The translations under genes were made by a program, and so were the position numbers. From JANLYQ01 sp031365725 (lineage in GTDB: Bacteria; Actinomycetota; Actinomycetes; JACCUZ01), in the NCBI GenBank assembly GCA_031365725.1, contig JANLYQ010000006.1, forward strand, positions 1 to 64,000: a DNA stretch of 64,000 nucleotides. Reading direction: 5' to 3'. Below the pieces are notes generated by a model, which did not search any database, had not been told where the DNA came from, and was given only the letters and a program-made list of their open reading frames with translations. Positions within the stretch are counted from its first letter, which is position 1. Each line of letters opens with the position of its first letter. Positions 39,079-48,026 of this stretch are shown here, piece by piece.

Positions 39079-40022
39079 CCGAGCCCGAGCCCGAGCCCGA
39101 GCCTGAGGCGGAGCCCGAGGCGGAGCCCGGGCCCGAGCGCCTGCCGGTGCCCGAGCGCCTGCCGGTCTTGACGCCACTGCCCGCGGCCCGGCTGGGCATC
39201 GTGCACAGCACCGGCTACCGCTACGCAGGCCCGGTGGTGACGTCGTACAACGAGGCGCGGATGACGCCGTTGACCACCTCGACGCAGACCACCCTCGAGG
39301 CACGGCTCGAGGTGTCCCCGCAGGCCAGCACCTACCGCTACAGGGACTACTGGGGCACCCAGGTCACGGCCTTCGACGTGCGGCCGCCGCACGAACGACT
39401 GACGGTCACCGCGACCTCGGTCGTCGAGACGTTCTTGCCGCCGGTGACTGACGACGGGCTCGACTGGGCGACCCTGCAGGAGCCGGCCCACCGCGACCTT
39501 TTCGCCGAGCTGCTGGCGACCACGATTCGCAGCGAACCGGGGGAGAACGCCCTGGTGCAGGTGCGCGCAGAGGTGGCCGGTCTGGGGCCGGCGGAGACCG
39601 GACGTCGGGTGTGCTCCTGGGTCAGTGCGGCCATGGAGTACGTCCCGGGTGCCACCGGCGTCCACACCTCAGCCGCCGAGGCCTGGGACGTGCGCCAGGG
39701 GGTCTGCCAGGACATGGCGCACGTCGCCGTGGGCGTGCTGCGCCGGCTCGGCGTGCCCGCACGTTATGTCTCGGGCTATCTCCTGCCGCGCGCCGACTTG
39801 CCGGTGGGCGAGCAGGTCAAGGGCGAGAGTCACGCCTGGGTCGAGTGGTGGGCGGGGGAGTGGCAGGCGGGCGATCCCACCAACGGCCGGCTGGTCGGAC
39901 CTGACCACGTGGTCATCGGGCGCGGGCGGGACTACGACGACGTGCCGCCGCTGCGCGGGGTCTATTCGGGACCAGGGGGCGGCGAGCTCTTCGTCTCGGT
40001 GGAGTTCACCCGCCTCGCCTGA
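39075..40022 (+). CDS. Transglutaminase-like protein, copy 3, with Pro-Glu-rich N-terminus
   Basis: 315 aa from GTG 39075 (overlap GTGA). Residues 2-17 are a TEPEPEPEPEAEPEAE tract followed by a repeated RLPVPERLPV. An N-terminal beta domain and the transglutaminase core follow, with Cys in QGVCQDMAHVAVG, His in KGESHAWVEWW and Asp in QAGDPTNGR, then GRGRDYDDVPPLRGVYSG. The triad is intact, unlike copy 2. The acidic-proline tract could be a flexible linker, or the true start could lie after it. It is the third gene of the ATP-grasp cassette. Confidence 0.88.
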   Translation: MTEPEPEPEPEAEPEAEPGPERLPVPERLPVLTPLPAARLGIVHSTGYRYAGPVVTSYNEARMTPLTTSTQTTLEARLEVSPQASTYRYRDYWGTQVTAFDVRPPHERLTVTATSVVETFLPPVTDDGLDWATLQEPAHRDLFAELLATTIRSEPGENALVQVRAEVAGLGPAETGRRVCSWVSAAMEYVPGATGVHTSAAEAWDVRQGVCQDMAHVAVGVLRRLGVPARYVSGYLLPRADLPVGEQVKGESHAWVEWWAGEWQAGDPTNGRLVGPDHVVIGRGRDYDDVPPLRGVYSGPGGGELFVSVEFTRLA

Positions 40023-40051
40023 CTGCCTGACTGCCTGACTGCCTGACTGCC
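40020..40051 (+). repeat. 8-bp tandem repeat, four perfect copies
   Basis: TGACTGCC is repeated four times without error, starting with the TGA stop codon of the transglutaminase gene. Because 8 is not a multiple of 3, later copies supply stop codons in other frames. A direct repeat CGGCTGACGGC follows within the next 30 bases. Confidence 0.9.
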
Positions 40052-40086
40052 CGGCTGACGGCAGGTCCGGCTGACGGCCTGGACAG

Positions 40087-40151
40087 GAATCGCGGCGCAA
40101 CCCCCGGATCTACCGCCATGACGCGCTGTCCGCCCCCTTGCGCCGCGATTC
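40087..40151. repeat. 65-bp palindromic element with perfect 14-bp arms
   Basis: GAATCGCGGCGCAA (40087-40100) is the exact reverse complement of 40138-40151. Each arm is followed on its inner side by CCCCC on the plus strand, and the centre is 37 bases. The form resembles a REP-type or MITE-like extragenic palindrome. No T-run follows, so it is not a standard terminator. Confidence 0.75.
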
Positions 40152-40295
40152 GCGTCGATGATCCGGTACGCCGGGCCAGGCTGGCGTGACGCGAGGGACC
40201 CGTGGTTCTGGTGAGGCTGGACGGGGTGCCTTTCGGGAGGAGCAGTGGCTCTTTGGCTGCCAAGAATGGCCCGGCAGCCCCCTTCGTCCTCCCAT

Positions 40296-40322
40296 CCGGT
40301 ATCGGGAGGCGAGGGATACCGG
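40296..40322. repeat. Inverted repeat with 8-bp arms
   Basis: CCGGTATC (40296-40303) and GATACCGG (40315-40322) are perfect reverse complements around an 11-base purine-rich centre. It abuts the 14-bp tandem array. It may end transcription of either convergent gene, though no T-run is present. Confidence 0.5.
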
Positions 40323-40404
40323 GGGTGAGGCGGCGGGGGTGAGGCGGCGGGGGTGAGGCGGCGGGGGTGAGGCGGCGGGGGTGAGGCGGCGGGGGTGAGG
40401 CAGT
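40321..40404 (+). repeat. 14-bp tandem repeat array (minisatellite)
   Basis: GGGGGTGAGGCGGC is repeated five times perfectly (40321-40390), followed by a sixth copy changed in the last two or three bases and a degenerate seventh. The array ends at the stop of the RecQ gene. Its G-rich strand could form G-quadruplexes. Confidence 0.92.
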
Positions 40405-40409
40405 GCGGG

Positions 40410-42596
40410 TCAGGCAGCCGCAGCGAGGGCGAACGGCAGCACTGCCGACGCACCGGCGCGGCGCAGCAGCCCTCCCGCGATCGTCATCGTCCACCGCGAG
40501 TCGATCAGGTCGTCGACCAGCAGCACCGGACCCGCCAGCCCAGCCAGCCGCTCGGCAAGCGCGGCACTCACAGCGAACCGGTCGTGTACGGCGGCGAGCC
40601 GGAAGGCGCTGTTACCACCCGGACCGGAGGTCGGCTCGGGAGTCGTGAGGGTCAGCGCACCGAGGTGCTCGAGCCGACCGAGCCGCGCCAGGTGCTCACC
40701 CACCGACGCCACGAGTGACGGTCGCGACAGTGACGGCATCGTCACCACCGCCACCGGGCGCTGCTCCCAGCCCCAGCCGGCCAACACCTCGACGCAGGCA
40801 CCGAGCAGCCGCTCGTCGGCCGGCGCATCGGCGGCGCCCGTGCCCAGTAACGCCCTCAGCCGCTGACCCCAGCCCAGATCCGTCAGTCGGGCCACCACCC
40901 GGCCGGGCTCGAGAGCCTCGTCAGCCCCTATCCGTCCGGATCGGCTGACACCCAGGCGGGCCATGCCACTGGGCCACTGAGACCGTGGATCGACCGGCAC
41001 CCCGACCTTGCGCAGCGTCCGGGAGGCCGCCTGCGCGGCACCGTCGGGCACCGACGCGTCGAACCACGGCCCGGCACACCGGTCGCAACGCCCGCAGTCA
41101 GCGGCAGCCGGGTCGTCGAGCGCCTCCTGCAGGAATCGCATCCGGCAGCCCGCGGTGGCCTGGAAGGCCATCATCGACGCTGCCTCGGCCTCCCGTGCCG
41201 CGGCCACCCGCGCATATCGCTCCTCGTCGTAGGTCCACCCGTCCCCGGTGCTCGACCACCCGCCGCTCACCCGGCGTACAGCGCCGTCGACGTCGAGCAC
41301 CTTCAGCAACAGCTCGAGTCGGGTCCGGCGGACGTCGGCCACGGTCTCGAGGGCCGCGGTGGACATCGGCTTGGGTGCCTCCGCCAGCGCAGCGAGCACC
41401 GCGTCGGCATCAGCCCGCCGGGGCATCGACGCGGTGGCGAAGTAGCGCCAGATCTCGCGGTCCTCCGGGGCGGGCAGCAGCAGCACGTCGGCCCGCTCGG
41501 TGGCCCGCCCGGCCCGGCCCACCTGCTGGTAGTAGGCCACCGGTGACGCCGGCGCCCCCAGGTGCACGACGAAGCCGAGGTCCGGCTTGTCGAACCCCAT
41601 GCCCAGCGCACTGGTGGCCACGAGCGCCTTGACGGTGTTGTCACGCAATGCGGTCTCCAGCGCGAGTCGATCGGCCGGGTCGGTGCGGCCGGTGTAGGCC
41701 GCCACCTCGTGGCCCGCGTCACGCAGCATTGCGGCGGTGTCCTCGGCGGCCGACACCGTGAGGGCGTAGACGATGCCGCTGCCGGGGAGCTCGCCCAGCC
41801 GGGCTGCAAGCCAGCCCAGTCGGGCCTCGGGGGTCGGTAAGGGCAGCACACCCAGCCGCAGGCTGCTGCGCGCGAGCGACCCGCGCACGGTGCGCACCCG
41901 CGCTCCACCGGCACCGAGCTGCTCGACGACGTCCTCGACGACCCGGGCGTTGGCGGTCGCTGTGGTGGCCAGCACCGGCCGACCGGCCGGCAGGTCGGTG
42001 AGCAGGTCGCGGATCCGCCGGTAGTCGGGCCGGAAGTCGTGCCCCCAGTCGCTGATGCAGTGCGCTTCGTCGACCACCAGCAGTCCGGTTGCCTCAGCCA
42101 GCCTCGGCAGCTGCTCGTCCCGGAAGCGCGGGTTGGTCAGCCGTTCGGGACTCACCAGCAGCAGGTCGACCTCGTCCGCGGCCAGCGCTGCCGCCACCGA
42201 CGACCACTCGTCAGCGTTGGCGGAGTTCATGGTCACGGCGCGCAACCCGGCGCGCCGGGCCGCCTCCACCTGATCCCGCATCAGCGCGAGCAGGGGCGAC
42301 ACGATCAGCGTCGGACCGCCGCCGCGGGCCCGCACCAGAGCCGTCGCCACGAAGTAGACCGCCGACTTCCCCCACCCGGTCCGCTGCACCACCAGCACCC
42401 GCTCGCCGCCGATGACCAGCGCCGCCACAGCCTCGAGCTGACCGTCCCGGAACTGCGCCGACGGGTCGCCGACCAGTCGCACCAGCAACGCCTCCGCCTC
42501 GGCGGCGAACCCGTCCGGGACGTCGGGAGGACCAGCTTCAGCGAGTACGTCGACAGGTGTGGGCACGGGAGCCACCTCACCACAGCCCCCGGACAT
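40410..42596 (-). CDS. recQ: RecQ-family DNA helicase with C-terminal phosphoribosyltransferase-like domain
   Basis: 728 aa from ATG 42596. Helicase motifs are QRTGWGKSAVYF (Walker A), IVSPLLALMRDQ, LLVVDEAHCISDWGHDFRPD (DEAH), ATTATA, ATSALGMGFDKPD and YYQQVGRAGR. The RecQ zinc site follows: CRMRFLQEALDD with CGRCDRC. Beyond about residue 480 is an actinobacterial extension ending in VVTMPS and LLVDDLIDSRWTMT, a PRPP-binding phosphoribosyltransferase motif. It unwinds DNA in recombination/repair; the role of the fused domain is unclear. It is divergent from a GNAT gene only about 23 bases away. Confidence 0.92.
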   Translation of the reverse strand: MSGGCGEVAPVPTPVDVLAEAGPPDVPDGFAAEAEALLVRLVGDPSAQFRDGQLEAVAALVIGGERVLVVQRTGWGKSAVYFVATALVRARGGGPTLIVSPLLALMRDQVEAARRAGLRAVTMNSANADEWSSVAAALAADEVDLLLVSPERLTNPRFRDEQLPRLAEATGLLVVDEAHCISDWGHDFRPDYRRIRDLLTDLPAGRPVLATTATANARVVEDVVEQLGAGGARVRTVRGSLARSSLRLGVLPLPTPEARLGWLAARLGELPGSGIVYALTVSAAEDTAAMLRDAGHEVAAYTGRTDPADRLALETALRDNTVKALVATSALGMGFDKPDLGFVVHLGAPASPVAYYQQVGRAGRATERADVLLLPAPEDREIWRYFATASMPRRADADAVLAALAEAPKPMSTAALETVADVRRTRLELLLKVLDVDGAVRRVSGGWSSTGDGWTYDEERYARVAAAREAEAASMMAFQATAGCRMRFLQEALDDPAAADCGRCDRCAGPWFDASVPDGAAQAASRTLRKVGVPVDPRSQWPSGMARLGVSRSGRIGADEALEPGRVVARLTDLGWGQRLRALLGTGAADAPADERLLGACVEVLAGWGWEQRPVAVVTMPSLSRPSLVASVGEHLARLGRLEHLGALTLTTPEPTSGPGGNSAFRLAAVHDRFAVSAALAERLAGLAGPVLLVDDLIDSRWTMTIAGGLLRRAGASAVLPFALAAAA

Positions 42597-42619
42597 CTCT
42601 GTGCCCGATGATGGACCCC

Positions 42620-43147
42620 ATGACCTCTGTCCCCGTCGTACGTCCGGCAAGCAACGAGGACGAAGCGGCCCTGCAGCGCATCGATCGGGAGGCATGGGAC
42701 AGCGCCTCGCTGTTCCCCTCGGTGTCCGCACGCCTGGCGGTGAGCCCGTTCTTCAGCCCCGAGCAGCCACCCGAGGCTCACCTCGTGGCCGAGCTCGACG
42801 GACGCGTCGTCGGCTACGTCCGGCTGGCGCCGCCCACACCGCTGCCGGAGAGCCAGCACGTGCTCACGATCAACGGCATCGCCGTGGACCCGGCAGCCCG
42901 CGGGCACGGCGTGGGCCGCGCCCTGCTCTCCGCCGCCGAGGAGCACGCTGGCGAGCTCGGCGCGACGAAGCTGTCGCTGCGGGTGCTCGGCACCAACACG
43001 GTGGCCCGGGCGATGTATGAGGGCGCCGGCTTCCAGGTGGAAGGGGTGCTTCGTGGCGAGTTCCGCATCGACGGCGTCGACGTCGACGACATCATGATGG
43101 CGCTACGGGTGGTCCCCGCGCCCGGCGCCCAAGCCACAGCCCACTAG
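42620..43147 (+). CDS. GNAT-family N-acetyltransferase
   Basis: About 175 aa from ATG 42620 (ATGs at 42608 and 42611 are also possible). GYVRLAPPTPLPESQHV, INGIAVDPAARGHGVGRALL (acetyl-CoA pyrophosphate loop), LSLRVLGTNTVARAMYEGAG and FQVEGVLRGEF are standard GNAT motifs. The substrate is unknown; the pattern is close to proteins annotated as RimI- or PhnO-like acetyltransferases. Confidence 0.85.
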   Translation: MTSVPVVRPASNEDEAALQRIDREAWDSASLFPSVSARLAVSPFFSPEQPPEAHLVAELDGRVVGYVRLAPPTPLPESQHVLTINGIAVDPAARGHGVGRALLSAAEEHAGELGATKLSLRVLGTNTVARAMYEGAGFQVEGVLRGEFRIDGVDVDDIMMALRVVPAPGAQATAH

Positions 43148-43170
43148 CCCTCCTGCCGGCGCACGAGGTC

Positions 43171-43806
43171 CTACCGCTGCCGAAGGGCGCGCAGCACCAG
43201 GTCATCAGTGTGGTGCGCGCCGGCCCCTGCCTCGGGTGCCACGCGTGGCCGCTGCTCGTCGACCTCGACGACCCAGTCGTCATCGAGCATCGCGGCGATC
43301 ATCGACGGCCAGACATAGTCCGCGGGGTCGAATCCGTTGTCATCTGGTGGTCGGGCCTCCATGCCGGCGTGGTGCACCAGCAGCAGCACCCCGCCCAGCG
43401 CGACTGCTCCGAGCAGAGCCCGTTCGGCCGCGGCGTCGGGGGTCCGCTGCAGCGCGGGGTACTGCGCGGACACGAGGTCGAACGACCCAAGAGGCAGGCC
43501 GGCTTCCGCGAGCCCCGCATGCACGAAGTGCACGACAACCCCGGCGTCCGCCGCATGTCGAGCCGCGCGCTCGAGAGCCACTCCGGACACCTCCAGCGCG
43601 GTGACGTCCCAGCCCTCAGAGGCCAACCACACCGCGTCGGCACCCTCACCGCAGCCGACGTCGAGCACCCGGCCCGGCGCGAGCCCGACCACCCCCGCAA
43701 CGAGCGCCCCGTTGGGCTGGCCGCTCCACAGCTGCTCGCGCTCGGTGTACCTCCGGTCCCACTCCTCGCGTACCGCCGGGTCGCCGAGGTACTCCGTCTC
43801 TGTCAC
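43171..43806 (-). CDS. Class-I SAM-dependent methyltransferase
   Basis: 211 aa from GTG 43806. REEWDRRYTEREQLWSGQPN at the N-terminus and VLDVGCGEGADAVWLASEGW (motif I) mark a SAM methyltransferase of the tellurite-resistance/thiopurine-like group. VTALEVS and FDLVSAQY are motifs II and IV. It begins 4 bases after the stop of the GH3 gene and is probably co-transcribed. The substrate is unknown. Confidence 0.85.
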   Translation of the reverse strand: MTETEYLGDPAVREEWDRRYTEREQLWSGQPNGALVAGVVGLAPGRVLDVGCGEGADAVWLASEGWDVTALEVSGVALERAARHAADAGVVVHFVHAGLAEAGLPLGSFDLVSAQYPALQRTPDAAAERALLGAVALGGVLLLVHHAGMEARPPDDNGFDPADYVWPSMIAAMLDDDWVVEVDEQRPRVAPEAGAGAHHTDDLVLRALRQR

Positions 43807-43810
43807 CAGG

Positions 43811-46123
43811 TCATGACACCACGAACGACCTCGTGAGCTCCGCGGTCGAGGAGTCGCCGGCGTACAGGTCGATCTGGCCGGGCTCGACGACGAAGCGGCC
43901 CTCGTTGTCGTAGAAGCCGACGTCGGTGGCGTCCAGGTGGAAGCGCACGACGGTCGACGCCCCGGGCGCCAGGGTGACCCGTTGGAAGCCGCGTAACCGG
44001 CGAACCGGCTGGGACAGGCTGGCGACCGGGTCGTGCAGGTACAGCTGCACCACATCGGACCCCGCGCGGCTACCGGTGTTGGTGACCCGCACCGACGCCG
44101 TGACCGAGCCGCGGCGCGACATCTGCGGCGAGCTGACTGTCAGGTCGCTGACCGAGAACGTCGTGTAGCTGAGCCCGTAACCGAACGGGAACAGCGGCGC
44201 GCAGGACGGGATGTCGCGATAGCGCGAGACGTACTTCTGCGTCGCGTCACAGGGCCGGCCGGTCGGTTCGTGGTTGTAGTAGATCGGCACCTGCCCGACC
44301 GAGCGCGGGAAGGTCACCGGCAGCTTGCCGCCCGGGTTGGTGACCCCGAACACCGTGTCGGCGACAGCGTTGCCCGCCTCCACACCGGGGAACCATGCCT
44401 CGAGCACTGCGGGGGAGGAGGCGGTCACATCGCCCAGAGTCAGCGGCCGACCGTTGAACAGCACGACCACGAACGGCTTGCCGGTGCCCTTGATGGCGTC
44501 GATCAGCTCCTGCTGGTGACCGGGCAGGTCGAGAGTCGACCGCGCCGCGGCCTCTCCGGTCTGACCGCGCGACTCACCCAGTGCCAGCACGACCTGGTCC
44601 GCGGACCGGGCCGCAGCAACGGCCGCAGCGAACCCGGTCGTGTCACCGCACACATCGGCTGGAGTGTTCGCCGGCGGGTCGACATCCTTGATGCCACACC
44701 CTTGGGCGTAGGTCGCCGACGGTGACTGCGCCGTGATGCCGGTGAGCACCGACACAGCGTCGGTGTCACGACCTTGACCCCACCAGGGGCCGAGCATGTC
44801 GTGCTGGTCGTCGCCCAGCGGTCCGATGACGACCGTCTTCTTCGCCGGGTCGAAGGGCAGCGTCGCGTTGTCGTTCTTCAGCAGCACCATCGACTCGTTC
44901 GCGGCCTTGCGCGCGGCGGTCCGGTCGGCTGCGGTGACAAAGCTTGCGTCCGACGTCGCCTTCGCCTGGTCGACGTACGGGTGCTCGAACAGGCCTGCAC
45001 GGAACTTGACCCGAAGGATGCGGCGGACGGCGTCGTCGATGCGACGCATGGTGATCCGCTTCTGCGCCACCAGCTGCGCGCCGTAGTCGCGGATGTTGGT
45101 GCTGACCATCTCCGAGTCGGTGCCGGCGTTCAGAGCGAGTGCTGCCGCCGACGGTCCGTCAGCAGCGACGCCGTGACCGCACGGAATGACGTCCGGAGTC
45201 TTCGGCGGACACGCCCGCAGCTCGGCGACGGCGGTGTAGTCGCTCTCGATGAACCCGTCGAAACCCCACTCCTTCTTGAGGATCTGGGTCTCCGTGAGGT
45301 GGTTGGCGCACCCGGGGGAGCCGTTGAGGGAGTTGAACGAGCACATCGCCGTGTCGGCACCGGCATCGATTGCTGCCTTGAAGGGCGGCAGATACATGTT
45401 GCGCAACCGGGCCATCGACATGTCCGTGGTGTTGTAGTCGCGACCTCCCTCGGGCTGGCCGTAGCCCGCGAGGTGCTTGACGCTGGCGACGACCTTGTTC
45501 GGTGCGGCATAGCTGGTGCCCTGACTGCCCTTGACCCGGGCCGCGGCGAACGCCGCACCGAGGTAGGGGTCCTCACCTGCGGCCTCGACTATGCGCCCCC
45601 AGCGGGGCTCGTGCGACACGTCGACCATCGGCCCGTAGACCTGCTTGATGCCGACAGTGGCCGACTCGCGCGCACCGGTGGACGCGTCGGTGTAGGCGAC
45701 CGTGGGGTCGAACGAGCTGGCCGCGCCCAGGGGTGCCGGGAACACCGTGCGATAGCCGTGGATGGTGTCGTAGGCGAACAGGATCGGGATGTGCAGTCGA
45801 GACTGCTCGACCGCGACGTGCTGCAGGTGGTCGATCTTCGCCGGGTCGACGAGGCTGAACACCGAACCGACACCGGCCTTGGCGTCCGCGTCGGTCACCT
45901 GCCCGTCAGAGAGCAGCTGGATCTGCTGCAGCTTCTCCGGCAGCGTCATCTGGGCCAGCAGGGCCGAGACCCGGGCCTCGACCGGCCGGCTGGCCGGCGT
46001 CCGGGCGGGGGCCAGCGCCGCTTCGTCCGCCGATCGACTGCTGGCCACCACGCCGCCGGCCACCATCGACGCCACCGCGACGATCGTGCCGGTGGTCACT
46101 AGCGTTCGCCCGAGCTGCCGCAT
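43811..46123 (-). CDS. Secreted glycoside hydrolase family 3 (beta-glucosidase type)
   Basis: 770 aa. The N-terminus has a signal peptide (RQLGRT then TGTIVAVASMVAGGVVAS). The catalytic (alpha/beta)8 domain includes GRIVEAAGEDPYL, KHLAGYGQPEGGRDYN and the nucleophile Asp295 in DGFIESDYTAVAEL. The second domain begins near ESMVLLKND, with acid/base candidates in GESRGQTGEAAARSTLDL. A fibronectin-III-like C-terminal domain follows (GYGLSYTTF to the end). It probably releases glucose or a related sugar from beta-linked oligosaccharides outside the cell. Promoter and operator candidates lie at 46173-46202. Confidence 0.92.
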   Translation of the reverse strand: MRQLGRTLVTTGTIVAVASMVAGGVVASSRSADEAALAPARTPASRPVEARVSALLAQMTLPEKLQQIQLLSDGQVTDADAKAGVGSVFSLVDPAKIDHLQHVAVEQSRLHIPILFAYDTIHGYRTVFPAPLGAASSFDPTVAYTDASTGARESATVGIKQVYGPMVDVSHEPRWGRIVEAAGEDPYLGAAFAAARVKGSQGTSYAAPNKVVASVKHLAGYGQPEGGRDYNTTDMSMARLRNMYLPPFKAAIDAGADTAMCSFNSLNGSPGCANHLTETQILKKEWGFDGFIESDYTAVAELRACPPKTPDVIPCGHGVAADGPSAAALALNAGTDSEMVSTNIRDYGAQLVAQKRITMRRIDDAVRRILRVKFRAGLFEHPYVDQAKATSDASFVTAADRTAARKAANESMVLLKNDNATLPFDPAKKTVVIGPLGDDQHDMLGPWWGQGRDTDAVSVLTGITAQSPSATYAQGCGIKDVDPPANTPADVCGDTTGFAAAVAAARSADQVVLALGESRGQTGEAAARSTLDLPGHQQELIDAIKGTGKPFVVVLFNGRPLTLGDVTASSPAVLEAWFPGVEAGNAVADTVFGVTNPGGKLPVTFPRSVGQVPIYYNHEPTGRPCDATQKYVSRYRDIPSCAPLFPFGYGLSYTTFSVSDLTVSSPQMSRRGSVTASVRVTNTGSRAGSDVVQLYLHDPVASLSQPVRRLRGFQRVTLAPGASTVVRFHLDATDVGFYDNEGRFVVEPGQIDLYAGDSSTAELTRSFVVS

Positions 46124-46172
46124 CGCCGGTCTCCATCCTCGGACCCGGCGCCGTTGCCTGTCCGTCTCAGGC

Positions 46173-46184
46173 TGGTATAGACCT
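46173..46184. promoter_or_regulatory. GntR/DasR-like operator overlapping the GH3 promoter
   Basis: TGGTATAGACCT differs at two positions from the TGGTCTAGACCA core of Streptomyces DasR-responsive elements (consensus from memory). It covers the -10 of the predicted GH3 promoter, the classical position for repression. Sugar-responsive control of the hydrolase is therefore plausible. Confidence 0.4.
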
Positions 46185-46202
46185 CTTGGTGATATTTGTC
46201 AC
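46174..46202 (-). promoter_or_regulatory. Predicted sigma-70-type promoter of the GH3 gene
   Basis: On the minus strand, GTGACA (46202-46197) is followed after exactly 17 bases by TATACC (46179-46174). The start codon is about 50 bases further on. This is one of the better promoter matches in the window and sits in a locally A/T-richer stretch. Confidence 0.5.
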
Positions 46203-46295
46203 TGTCGCGGCCTGGTCTCGTCGCGACACGAGGCGAAACAGCACCTCACGAGGCACCGACGCCTGTTGAGGTGATCGCCTGCCTACCTCACGTGG

Positions 46296-47978
<1,683 letters not shown>

Positions 47979-48026
47979 GCGGGCCAGCGTGGCAGACTTC
48001 GCGCACCACGTGACCGGGAGGTGTCG

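Larger units (their letters stand above)
40023..40409. other. Repeat-rich 387-bp gap between convergent genes
   Basis: I see no gene here. The gap holds the 8-bp repeats, a 14-bp-arm inverted repeat (40087-40151), an 8-bp-arm inverted repeat (40296-40322) and a 14-bp tandem array (40321-40404). The transglutaminase gene enters from the left and RecQ from the right, so the gap is a transcription-termination zone and a likely hotspot of length variation. Confidence 0.8.

Noticed and set aside
40321..40418. Possible CRISPR-like array
   Set aside because: The 14-bp units are directly adjacent with no spacers, and no cas genes are present. It is a tandem minisatellite.
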